Source: Anaerovibrio lipolyticus DSM 3074
GTDB taxonomy: Bacteria; Bacillota; Negativicutes; Selenomonadales; Selenomonadaceae
Assembly (NCBI RefSeq): GCF_900141865.1
Contig: NZ_FQYW01000007.1
Location: forward strand, 1 to 64,000
Direction: 5' to 3'
DNA length: 64,000 nucleotides
A model generated the notes under the pieces. The model saw nothing but the letters and a program-made list of their open reading frames with translations, made no database searches and was not told the origin of the DNA. Positions within the stretch are counted from its first letter, which is position 1. Every line of letters begins with the position of its first letter. Positions 42,125 through 49,990 of this stretch are shown here, in pieces. The position numbers and the translations under genes were made by a program.

Positions 42125-43840
42125 TTACTTTGTTCTTAAATACTTGTCCATAGTGCAACCACCAGCCAAAAACTTAGCATTCATACATTTTTTACAATGG
42201 ACACATTTTTCTGCATCGATGTAGTAGCTGTCACCTACAATAGAAATTGCTCCCGTTCTGCATAAGGATTCACATTTCAGGCAACGACGACAGGCATTGT
42301 ATTTTCGAATTTGATAGCCTACCATGCGTTGTATTCCTTCATGATCCTTAACATTCATCGTTTTAACTTTAACAGCATAGTCATACCCATCCTGGGCAAA
42401 TGGTTGAATTGAAATAATCGGAACATTAGTAGCACTATCTAACACAATAGTTTCCTGTAATAATTTCTGTCCCAATTCAGGGGCTACTCGCCCAAAAGGT
42501 ATGAACATGTTTATTAGCTCATCGCCATAAGGACGAAATAGCTTATATATTTTTGAATTTTCCTCTGATGTACAATTTGTGAATTGTAATTTTACAGTTT
42601 TTGCGGACGACAGACCATTACCACCTTGCCTTGCCTTCCATTTTCCTGTTTCTACGTAAACTTCAGGGTCAGGCTTACCTATTTTTTTAGCAAAGTTCAC
42701 CAAAAAATTATGCCATTTAGCTGATTTATCCGGCATAAAAATGCTGGATAAAAATTGAGCACGCCCCGTATTATTAGGGCAACACCAACAACCTACCCGA
42801 TCATAGCCAAGACGATACGCATCATTAAAGTCTATTCCTTCTTCCAATATATACAACCACACATCTATATCTTTCCAATTAAATATTGGAGCTGCAACAG
42901 TTTGCTGCTGTATCTTAACTGACTCGCTGTTTTTCTCCACACGATTGTATTTACTTCTGCTAACCGATTCATACCGCCGTATACCATAAAAGGTTAATAT
43001 TTGCTGATTTCGGTATAAATTGTTAATTACACGGGTTATTGGACCTGTCTTAAACATTGAGCAGCACCAGCGCATAAGTCTGGCAGGCGGACCAATTTCC
43101 TCACACATATCCATAAAATGCTGTTCGCGATTTTCCGCCACCTGAAAAATTGCCTGTGGATGATTATCACGAAATCTATTGGCATACTCCATAGTTGTCG
43201 GAAATTCCAGAGTTGTATTTCCAAAAATATGAACCAAGCTAGGGTTAGACAACGCCTTGGTAACTATATCCGCTGTTACTGTAGAATCCTTTCCCCCAGA
43301 AAAAGACAACACTATATTTTCCTGAGGATACTTTTCCGCTTCGCTACGAATAAAATCATGTGCCTCATTAATTATTTCCGCCAAATGTTGTTTATTTGCA
43401 TCAATAAATTTATTTATGTTCAGCTCGAAAAACTTTTCGTTATTTTCCTGCTCATATTTTTTCAACTGTTGCCGCAATAAATTTATATCCTGTTTTCTAT
43501 ATAATGCTGCCGTTACATTCTTAGCTTTGCCATTAATATAGCATCGGCTATTGTTGGCCCAAACTGATTTATCAGCTAAACTATTTGGCTCCATTTTCCA
43601 CATCAATTCCAAAAGCAGTCTTTCCTGAGGAAATACTGGTCGTAAATCGGTACTAATGTATTTGGTCTCACTATTACATAACGGGCACCGTGATTTTTCT
43701 GTTTCATTTGCCTTACGAATAATTGGTATATTACAATAGCCACACCAATGAACTTCTGTTGGTATATTGGCCTCAGTCTCATGACCACAAATGGGACACT
43801 TATCGCTTAATGTTTCTATCTTACACTCTTTGCACCACAT
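42125..43840 (-). CDS. sspD: PAPS-reductase-like sulfurtransferase with ferredoxin domain (SspD-like)
   Basis: This 571-aa protein has several CxxC pairs in the first 60 residues (zinc-ribbon-like). An ATP-pyrophosphatase/PAPS reductase domain follows with SGGKDST at 181-187, and the C-terminus is ferredoxin-like with CRRCLKCESLC and CVHCKKCMNAKFL. It activates the DNA phosphate with ATP and passes sulfur from the desulfurase, as DndC/SspD does. It is the first gene of the nine-gene operon, with AAAGGA upstream of the ATG. The extra N-terminal zinc ribbons and C-terminal two-cluster domain should be compared with known SspD. Confidence 0.85.
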   Translation of the reverse strand: MWCKECKIETLSDKCPICGHETEANIPTEVHWCGYCNIPIIRKANETEKSRCPLCNSETKYISTDLRPVFPQERLLLELMWKMEPNSLADKSVWANNSRCYINGKAKNVTAALYRKQDINLLRQQLKKYEQENNEKFFELNINKFIDANKQHLAEIINEAHDFIRSEAEKYPQENIVLSFSGGKDSTVTADIVTKALSNPSLVHIFGNTTLEFPTTMEYANRFRDNHPQAIFQVAENREQHFMDMCEEIGPPARLMRWCCSMFKTGPITRVINNLYRNQQILTFYGIRRYESVSRSKYNRVEKNSESVKIQQQTVAAPIFNWKDIDVWLYILEEGIDFNDAYRLGYDRVGCWCCPNNTGRAQFLSSIFMPDKSAKWHNFLVNFAKKIGKPDPEVYVETGKWKARQGGNGLSSAKTVKLQFTNCTSEENSKIYKLFRPYGDELINMFIPFGRVAPELGQKLLQETIVLDSATNVPIISIQPFAQDGYDYAVKVKTMNVKDHEGIQRMVGYQIRKYNACRRCLKCESLCRTGAISIVGDSYYIDAEKCVHCKKCMNAKFLAGGCTMDKYLRTK

Positions 43841-43869
43841 TTATTTATCCTTTATTAACGAATTCCGTT

Positions 43870-43943
43870 ATTATAAACATATAAAGAAAGGTGATGGCCA
43901 AATAGAACATCTAATTAACATTCTTTTGTAAATCCATCACCCG
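43870..43943 (-). promoter_or_regulatory. Candidate promoter and operator of the Ssp island
   Basis: On the minus strand TATAAT (43870-43875) lies 30 bases upstream of the first island gene. An 8-bp inverted repeat GGTGATGG (43891-43898) and CCATCACC (43936-43943) overlaps the -35 area. The remaining sequence to the XRE gene is AT-rich, with TATAAT at 44053-44058 as the probable rightward -10. Confidence 0.5.
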
Positions 43944-44080
43944 ATTAATCTTATTCTACTTAATTTTATAACCATTTCAGTTAGTTTACAAGGTTTAAAG
44001 CCCTATTATTATTAAAGTCCGTTAGTTTTGTTTTTGGCTTATTTGTTTTAGGTATAATAACCATTGAGGTGGTAACCAAC

Positions 44081-44416
44081 ATGGATATTGGCTATAAAAT
44101 TAGGAAACGGCGAAAAGAGCTAGACCTGACACAAGTCGAGCTTGGGCAAAAAATACATAAATCATCGCAGGTTATTTCCAATTGGGAACGGGGATATACT
44201 ACTGGTATTGTTTCTGAAGACTTGCATGAGCTGTCTGTGGCTTTATCCGTTCCGATAGATTACTTTATTCCCACCAATAATGCTACCACCACGCATCAAG
44301 ATACACCACCAGACCAGCGCCTTGAAGCCATTATCCGTGTATATTCTAACCTAGATGAAAAATCCAAGGACATCATCGATGCTATTATTAAACTTAATAC
44401 CGACCCACAAAAATAA
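44081..44416 (+). CDS. XRE-family regulator divergent from the Ssp island
   Basis: This 111-aa protein has an N-terminal Cro/C1 HTH: IGYKIRKRRKELDLTQVELG, SSQVISNWERG and a recognition-helix context typical of XRE repressors. The C-terminal tail (about 65-110) is a short helical dimerisation segment. It is divergently transcribed from the nine-gene Ssp-type operon with 240 bases between them, so control of the island is plausible. ATG 44081 has GAGGTGG upstream; the GTG at 44069 lies inside that site. Confidence 0.75.
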   Translation: MDIGYKIRKRRKELDLTQVELGQKIHKSSQVISNWERGYTTGIVSEDLHELSVALSVPIDYFIPTNNATTTHQDTPPDQRLEAIIRVYSNLDEKSKDIIDAIIKLNTDPQK

Positions 44417-44470
44417 GGCCTTTGCCTGCTGTAGGAGCAAATCCCGCAGCACCGCAAAAGCCTTTTTATT
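44414..44470. terminator. Bidirectional terminator between the XRE gene and the DUF4367-like gene
   Basis: AAGGCCTTTGC pairs with GCAAAAGCCTT, with an inner CTGCTG/CGCAGCA hairpin and TTTTTATT on the right side. Confidence 0.7.
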
Positions 44471-44478
44471 ATACTATC

Positions 44479-45006
44479 TTAAAAATAATTCTGACTAAGC
44501 TCCACAAGTCCATGCTCCAATAACCGCCAGAACTCCCTATAGGTCAGCTTCTCTCCGCTTACAGAAAACAGCATATTATTGTGGGTCCAATGGGCAGCAT
44601 AGTCAATCGGCATATCCTTCTCGTAATAAATCTCCGCTATAGCTACAGACAAACCATTGATTTTTTCCTTATTCCAGGTAGCTCCGTATATGCCGCTGAT
44701 ATTGTCATTGGTAAGCTCTGTACAACGGGCTGTACGAAGGCGGAATTTGCCCACCGGCTCATTATCTGATGCATACTCTATATCGATAAGATCACCGCCA
44801 ATGACCCAGACCTGATTTACATGATATCCACTTATGGATGGAAGGTATAAGGGCTGAAACCCGGCTGCTACTTTTGCCTCTGCCACAGTATTATAAGCCA
44901 CCATAGGGTTTGGCATTCCAACCATTTTTTCAGCTGCACTGGCCGTGCTAATATAGAAGGTTCCTATAGTTAATACGGATAATAAGCCAATAATCTTCTT
45001 TTTCAT
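44479..45006 (-). CDS. Exported DUF4367-like protein
   Basis: This 175-aa protein has a signal peptide of about 24 residues (cleavage after ASA). The mature part resembles DUF4367/MucB-like folds: AGFQPLYLPSISGYHVNQVWVIGGDLIDIEYAS and IYYEKDMPIDYAAHWTHNNMLFSVSG. The function is unknown; similar domains occur in outer-membrane or sigma-regulator proteins. GGAGGA is upstream of the start. Its promoter probably lies in the A/T-rich stretch at 45020-45130. Confidence 0.7.
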   Translation of the reverse strand: MKKKIIGLLSVLTIGTFYISTASAAEKMVGMPNPMVAYNTVAEAKVAAGFQPLYLPSISGYHVNQVWVIGGDLIDIEYASDNEPVGKFRLRTARCTELTNDNISGIYGATWNKEKINGLSVAIAEIYYEKDMPIDYAAHWTHNNMLFSVSGEKLTYREFWRLLEHGLVELSQNYF

Positions 45007-45195
45007 CGCGAAATCCTCCTAATTTTTTTCTGTAATACAATTATTCCCAAACTATATAAAATGATTATTCCACCCACATGGAAAAATTCCTTCTACTTTT
45101 TTCCAGATAAATATTTTTCAAATCAGTAACACTTTTAAAACTATATGGATATAAAGAATAGTAGTAAAATTATACTCCAAAGGGGGTTGTCTAAA

Positions 45196-45933
45196 ATGAT
45201 GATTATTCAGGTGCTTTTAACTTCTATCATATTGGGAATAGTTTACAAAAAAATGCTGAAATGGGAATGTGATATGTCCATTAATAGGAAACAGGCATTT
45301 GTACCAATTTTTTTAGGAATTCTTGCCACTATACTAACCCTGGTATTTGCATTGGGAATTGCCTTTACGTTTATGAACATGGGGTTTACCATAGAAAATA
45401 TACAAAATGTGGTTATAAAATCTTTCGTAACATCCTTTTGGCGAGCCGGATTAATTGAGGAAATATCCAGATTACTGATGATTATTTTGGCAATATGGTT
45501 ATTTAAGCCTAAAAATGTTTATGAATACATTTTGACTGGTGCCGCGGTGGGTATCGGTATTACCTTACTCGAGGAATTCGTCTATGGTGAGGACATCGAA
45601 GGCCTGTTAAGATTACTTACTCTTGGGGTTCATACCATATTTGGTATTATCATGGGTAAATATATCGGAATCGGACAATACAACAAGAAAAATGGTCTTC
45701 CATATAAGCGCCAATATCTGATAGCCTTTTCTGTTCCAGTGATATTACATACCATTTATGATGTCTGCACCGTATTCAATCCAGCCATCTTTATTAATAA
45801 CATTGATGATGAACGGACAGGAATATGGATATTAATTGGTTTAGTCTGTATCGTCTTTACCACCATTTTCCAATTTGTTGCTATAAAGCACGTGAAGCGT
45901 GATGCAGAGAAATACTCGAAGATGCTGATGTAA
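45196..45933 (+). CDS. PrsW-like intramembrane metalloprotease
   Basis: This 245-aa protein has about seven membrane segments. LIEEISRLLMI, LLEEFVYGED, LGVHTIFGIIMG and LHTIYDV provide the Glu-Glu and His residues of the PrsW/CPBP catalytic site. PrsW-type proteases cleave membrane-spanning anti-sigma factors or process lipidated proteins. ATG 45196 is preferred with AGGGGG nine bases upstream; the longer frame from 45145 adds a polar 17-residue extension without support. It is monocistronic. Confidence 0.75.
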   Translation: MMIIQVLLTSIILGIVYKKMLKWECDMSINRKQAFVPIFLGILATILTLVFALGIAFTFMNMGFTIENIQNVVIKSFVTSFWRAGLIEEISRLLMIILAIWLFKPKNVYEYILTGAAVGIGITLLEEFVYGEDIEGLLRLLTLGVHTIFGIIMGKYIGIGQYNKKNGLPYKRQYLIAFSVPVILHTIYDVCTVFNPAIFINNIDDERTGIWILIGLVCIVFTTIFQFVAIKHVKRDAEKYSKMLM

Positions 45934-45951
45934 ATTGCTTCATGACAGCAA

Positions 45952-46012
45952 AAAGGCACCTTGCTATATATCTCATGTGATATATGGCAGGTTGCCTTTT
46001 ATTTTTTATGTT
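45952..46012. terminator. Terminator shared by the PrsW-like gene and the NapH-like operon
   Basis: AAAAAGGCACCTTGC pairs with GCAGGTTGCCTTTT, and the inner arms ATATAT/ATATAT extend the stem; T-rich sequence lies on both sides. Confidence 0.7.
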
Positions 46013-46054
46013 TTTTAAATGTTATTTAATACTTAAAAAAACGTTTATTTGAAT

Positions 46055-46642
46055 CTATTTTGCTGTTGGCACATACTTAGCCTTACAGATGGTCTGGGTC
46101 AGAGTGCCCATTGGGCAGAACACACACCAGCTTCTAGGCTTATAGATAAGCATTGCCACTATGGCAATAATTTCAGAGGTAAGCATCAAGCTATATAGCC
46201 CGAAGGCAAACTGGGCCACCCATGGGGTAATTCCCACAGAATATGTCCAGTTCCATGGCAGCTGGAAGGTCCACAGCACAGTTACTGCCTCCTGAATCCC
46301 CTGTATTTCACTGCCCACCAGCCAGGATACATAGATGATATTGAAGAACATGGCGAAAAAGAAAACCATAAAGCCATATCTGAAAGCCTTGCCCTTCATC
46401 CACTCCGGCATTTCCCGACGGAGGGAGAGTCCCACCTGACTTCCCATTACCCGCAGAAATTGGCCTCTATCACAGTAGCGGTTGCAAAATAGCTTGTTGC
46501 CGCCCCCAATGGCAAAAATCAGTGGCAGGCAGAAGCTGATAAGCCCCAGCCAGGCAAATAAAATGTTCACAAATCCTAAAGAAAAATAGATAATGGACCA
46601 AATCCAAAGATAATGGTACCAATGGCGTTGCTGCTTCTTCAT
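46055..46642 (-). CDS. NapH-like membrane iron-sulfur protein
   Basis: This 195-aa protein has four or five membrane segments and two Cys-rich loops: CNRYCDRGQFLR near 53 and CVFCPMGT near 173, as in the 4Fe-4S membrane protein family of NapH and the NosR C-terminus. Such proteins pass electrons from ferredoxin or quinol across the membrane. It overlaps the preceding ferredoxin gene by four bases, so ferredoxin is its likely partner. It is the last gene of the ArsR-CoADR-ferredoxin operon. Confidence 0.82.
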   Translation of the reverse strand: MKKQQRHWYHYLWIWSIIYFSLGFVNILFAWLGLISFCLPLIFAIGGGNKLFCNRYCDRGQFLRVMGSQVGLSLRREMPEWMKGKAFRYGFMVFFFAMFFNIIYVSWLVGSEIQGIQEAVTVLWTFQLPWNWTYSVGITPWVAQFAFGLYSLMLTSEIIAIVAMLIYKPRSWCVFCPMGTLTQTICKAKYVPTAK

Positions 46643-46842
46643 GACCGCACCTCCACCCTAATAGCCGATGCAGGACACTCCTTAGCACACATTCCGCAGC
46701 CAACACATTTTTCTTCTATAGGCTTGGCAAAGACGCCACTGACTATTTCCATAGCGCCAGTGGGGCAAACGTCTGCACAGGTTCCACAAGCCACACACAT
46801 ATTGCTATCCACCACCGCATGACGGGGTGATAATTTTCCCAT
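46639..46842 (-). CDS. 2x[4Fe-4S] ferredoxin
   Basis: This 67-aa protein has two classical cluster motifs: CVACGTCADVCP (about 16-27) and CVGCGMCAKECP (about 46-57). It is a soluble electron carrier with GAGGAGG before its ATG, and lies between the CoA-disulfide reductase and the NapH-like gene. It may feed electrons between pyridine nucleotide chemistry and the membrane protein. Confidence 0.92.
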   Translation of the reverse strand: MGKLSPRHAVVDSNMCVACGTCADVCPTGAMEIVSGVFAKPIEEKCVGCGMCAKECPASAIRVEVRS

Positions 46843-46863
46843 GATTAAAAATCCTCCTCCTGA

Positions 46864-48531
46864 TTAGTTCTGTAAATCCAGGGCAAACCATCTGGCATAG
46901 GAGAAGCCACCCATCAGATTACGCACTGTAAACCCGTGTTGTATAAGCATTCTTTCCATATAATAGCCGTTGATTCCCACCCGACAGCTAACTATAATAG
47001 GACGATTTTTATCCAGCTTATCCAGCTGAGTTCTTAGCTTAGGAGCCGGAATGTTTACAGCCCCCTTTATATGGCCTGCCGCAAACATTTCAGGACTTCT
47101 CACATCAATAAGGAGTGCCCCCTTATTCAGCTCAGCCTCCAATTCATTTGGCAGAAGCGGATTCGTCATCCCCTGCATAATGTTATCTGCGTAGTATCCC
47201 GCCATATTTACAGGGTCCTTGGCTGAGGAAAATGGTGGAGCGTAGGCCAGCTCCAAATCCATCAAATCCTGCACAGTGCCACCAAAGCGAATCACGGAGG
47301 CGATTACATCAATGCGCTTGTCTACACCCTTTGGGCCAATGGCCTGGGCTCCCAGCACCTTGCCATCCTTCATGCTGAAGATCATTTTCAGGGTAAAATT
47401 TTTGGCTCCTGGATAATAGGTGGCGTGATCTGCCGGGAAGGTAACGGTAAATCTGTAGTCCTTACCATACACCAGCCCCTGTCTCTGAAGGGCCCTTTCA
47501 TTCATGCCGGTGGAAGCCGCTGTAAGTTCAAATACCTTCAAAATTGAGCTGCCCACAAAGCCACGATATTTTCGCTGGGCACCGTTTATATTATCAGCTG
47601 CCAGCCGCCCCTGACTGTTAGCAGGTCCTGCCAAGGCCAGTGAACCTGCTTCACTGGTTTGCCCGTTATAGGTCTGCACTGCATCTCCTACAGCGTAGAT
47701 ATCCTTGAAATTAGTCTGCATATATTCATTTACAACGATATAGCCCCTGTCATTCAAGTCAATGCCGCTTTCCTGCAAAAATCCCGTATCCGGGCGCACA
47801 CCTATGGACAGTACCACGAAATCTGCTGCCAGCATCTCCCCGGAGGAAAGCTCCACCTTAATGCTGCCGTCCGACTCGTGATGAAATTCCTTCACACCGT
47901 CACCCAGCTTTAGATTTACCCCATTGCTTCGCAGTTCATTTTCCGCCTGCACCACTATATCCGTATCAAAGGGCGCCAAAATATGAGGTGCCGCCTCCAC
48001 AACAGTTACCTCCAGCCCCTGCTGTCTTATATTCTCTGCAGACTCAATGCCCACAAAGCCACCACCTACGACCACAGCCTTGCCGGAAGGATAGTCGTGG
48101 CTCAGCTTATGAAGTATATCCGCATCTGGAACATTTCTAAGGGTAACAATATTTTTATGCTCGATACCTGGAATCCCCGGAGTTAGAGGCTTAGCTCCCG
48201 GAGCCAGCAGTAAAGCATCATAGTGCTCCTCATACTGGGTATCCCCAAATCTCACCTGTACTGATTTAGCTTCAGGATTCACGGAAACCACTTCACTGTA
48301 AATACGCACATCAATATTAAACAGCTTCTTAAAGGCAGGCGGATCCATCACCAGCAGGTCGTCCCTATACTTAATAGTGCCACCTACATAATAGGGCAGT
48401 CCACAGTTAGCAAAGGAAACATCCCCGCCACGCTCGAACATAATTATCTCTGCATCTTCTTCAAGACGGCGAAGTCTGGCAGCCGCAGTTGCGCCGCCGG
48501 CCACGCCCCCAACGATTAAATACTTTTTCAT
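46864..48531 (-). CDS. CoA-disulfide reductase with C-terminal rhodanese domain
   Basis: This 555-aa flavoenzyme of the CoADR/NADH-oxidase family reduces CoA disulfide or CoA persulfide with NAD(P)H. It has the FAD motif VGGVAGGATAAARLRR at the start, the redox Cys at about 43 in SFANCGLPYYVGG, the NAD-binding VVVGGGFVGIESAE near 155 and TNFKDIYAVGDAV near 275. The C-terminal rhodanese domain has LIDVRSPEMFAAGHIKGAVN and the persulfide Cys in VSCRVGINGYYM. This fusion (CoADR-Rhd) handles sulfane sulfur. AGGAG lies upstream of the ATG. Confidence 0.93.
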   Translation of the reverse strand: MKKYLIVGGVAGGATAAARLRRLEEDAEIIMFERGGDVSFANCGLPYYVGGTIKYRDDLLVMDPPAFKKLFNIDVRIYSEVVSVNPEAKSVQVRFGDTQYEEHYDALLLAPGAKPLTPGIPGIEHKNIVTLRNVPDADILHKLSHDYPSGKAVVVGGGFVGIESAENIRQQGLEVTVVEAAPHILAPFDTDIVVQAENELRSNGVNLKLGDGVKEFHHESDGSIKVELSSGEMLAADFVVLSIGVRPDTGFLQESGIDLNDRGYIVVNEYMQTNFKDIYAVGDAVQTYNGQTSEAGSLALAGPANSQGRLAADNINGAQRKYRGFVGSSILKVFELTAASTGMNERALQRQGLVYGKDYRFTVTFPADHATYYPGAKNFTLKMIFSMKDGKVLGAQAIGPKGVDKRIDVIASVIRFGGTVQDLMDLELAYAPPFSSAKDPVNMAGYYADNIMQGMTNPLLPNELEAELNKGALLIDVRSPEMFAAGHIKGAVNIPAPKLRTQLDKLDKNRPIIVSCRVGINGYYMERMLIQHGFTVRNLMGGFSYARWFALDLQN

Positions 48532-48578
48532 ATCAGTTCACTCCTAAAATTTTCAACAATCTTAACTTCATAATATGA

Positions 48579-48860
48579 TTACTGAGAAAATAAACAGGAT
48601 AAAATGGCTTTAACCCGTTCATCCTTCAATCTATAAGTAATTTCCAGACCATTTCGCTCTCCCTCAATGATTCCAGCCTGGCGTAATTTACCCAGATGCT
48701 GGGAAACGGTGGACTGAGGCACCTCCAGACAGCACTGCATGTGGCTCACATTGCAGCTGCCACTGCGCCAAAGGCCGCGGGCTATGCAAAGGCGGACGGG
48801 ATGGGCAATGACCTTCAAAAGCTCTGCCTGCTCTTCCAAAAATTTCATATCTTCAATCAT
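48579..48860 (-). CDS. ArsR-family repressor with Cys-rich sensor
   Basis: This 93-aa winged-helix protein has VPQSTVSQHLGKLRQAGII as recognition helix and wing. Cys residues in RSGSCNVSHMQCCLE lie in the alpha-3 region where metal or persulfide sensors (ArsR, BigR, SqrR) bind. It precedes the CoADR-rhodanese gene on the same strand, so sensing of persulfide is more likely than arsenic. The ATG follows GAGGTAG. It presumably represses its own operon. Confidence 0.85.
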   Translation of the reverse strand: MIEDMKFLEEQAELLKVIAHPVRLCIARGLWRSGSCNVSHMQCCLEVPQSTVSQHLGKLRQAGIIEGERNGLEITYRLKDERVKAILSCLFSQ

Positions 48861-48912
48861 TGTCTACCTCCATGTATTTCATTCCAATTTTAACTTCATT
48901 TTATTATATTTG

Positions 48913-48942
48913 TATATTACGATTTTTGAATATAGTTGTCAA
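48913..48942 (-). promoter_or_regulatory. Promoter and operator of the ArsR-CoADR operon
   Basis: On the minus strand a perfect TTGACA (48937-48942), 17 bases and TAATAT (48914-48919). An inverted repeat TATATT/AATATA (48913-48934) covers the spacer and -10, as expected for an ArsR-type operator. Confidence 0.65.
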
Positions 48943-48952
48943 ATTATTTTCG

Positions 48953-48987
48953 AAAAAAAATCGGACCCGTTACCAGATCCGATTTTA
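48953..48987 (-). terminator. Terminator of the first YitT gene
   Basis: On the minus strand AAAATCGGA/TCCGATTTT stem with a 12-base loop and eight T, 25 bases after the stop codon. Confidence 0.85.
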
Positions 48988-49011
48988 ATATATTTTATAA
49001 CTATGATATTT

Positions 49012-49905
49012 TTAGATATTGTGTGCCCATTTTTTACAGGCCTCCTCATAGCTTTCACACTCCATGGTAAAGCCCCTGCCGCTTACCTCAGAGGTATCGG
49101 AGACTATCATGAAGGCCTGGGGGTCATAATGATCCACTATAGCCTTCACCTGGGCCACCTGAGTGAGCCGCACCACTGTGAACAGAACATCACAGCTTGT
49201 CCCGGACATTCCGCCCCGACCATTGATGTATGTTACCCCGCGATGGATTCCGGACATTATTTCATCACATATTTCGCTGGACTTAGGTGAAATAATCACG
49301 ATGGATTTTTCCCTGTTAAAGCCTGCCACCACGCGGTTGGTAAGCTCAGCAGTTACATATATTCCCGCAAAGGACAATAGGGCTTCCTCCAGCTCAAACA
49401 TAAATGCAGAGGCTGACACAATGGCAAAGTTCAGTACCGCCACCGCAGTACCCAAATCCACAGAGTAAAACTTCTTTATAACTGCCCCCAGCACGTCCAG
49501 GCCCCCGGTATTGGCATTGGCACGGAACACCAGACCGAAGCCGATACCACTTAATACGCCGCCAAATACTGCGTTTAAAATAGGATCGGCACACACCCTC
49601 CAGTCAATAACAAAGGCCGTGGCATCAAGGATAAGAGAAAAGGCCACCGTACCTATTATGGTATCCATGAAATACCGCTTGCCAAAAATTCTATAGGCCA
49701 GGTATAAAATTGGCAGATTATACACCAGATTCTGGGCACCCACCGGCAACCCCGTCAGATAGTACACGATCATTGAAATACCGCTTATACCACCAGTAAG
49801 GAGATGGGCCGGAATAAGGAATAGGTTAAATCCCATTGCCGTTATAAAACATCCCAATAAAATCAGGCAAAGTCTCAAAATAACCTTAACTGCCGATTTT
49901 GTCAT
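49012..49905 (-). CDS. YitT-family membrane protein, copy 1
   Basis: This 297-aa protein has five or six membrane helices (DUF161) in the first 200 residues and a C-terminal DUF2179 domain (VAGFNREKSIVIISPKSSEICDEIMSGIHRGVTYINGRGGMSG). YitT members are widespread in Firmicutes; transport roles are proposed but unproven. ATG 49905 has AGGTG at seven bases; an upstream TTG at 49929 is not needed. A paralogue with the same architecture lies at 62394-63311. Confidence 0.85.
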   Translation of the reverse strand: MTKSAVKVILRLCLILLGCFITAMGFNLFLIPAHLLTGGISGISMIVYYLTGLPVGAQNLVYNLPILYLAYRIFGKRYFMDTIIGTVAFSLILDATAFVIDWRVCADPILNAVFGGVLSGIGFGLVFRANANTGGLDVLGAVIKKFYSVDLGTAVAVLNFAIVSASAFMFELEEALLSFAGIYVTAELTNRVVAGFNREKSIVIISPKSSEICDEIMSGIHRGVTYINGRGGMSGTSCDVLFTVVRLTQVAQVKAIVDHYDPQAFMIVSDTSEVSGRGFTMECESYEEACKKWAHNI

Positions 49906-49930
49906 ATACCACACCTGCTTTCCCAACAAA

Positions 49931-49990
49931 ACACCCGCTGGTGCCGATTATCTCCCCTATGTGGGGCTTCTCCATCAACACAACGGGTGT
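49931..49990 (-). terminator. Terminator of the CNB-domain gene
   Basis: On the minus strand ACACCCGTTG...CAGCGGGTGT arms enclose an inner CCCC/GGGG hairpin, followed by TTTTGTT. It starts at the stop codon of the upstream gene. Confidence 0.6.

Noticed and set aside
29306-43840. Canonical DndABCDE system
   Set aside because: The core has a DUF4007 protein and a 1201-aa ATPase instead of DndB and a typical DndD/E pair, so Ssp-type fits better.
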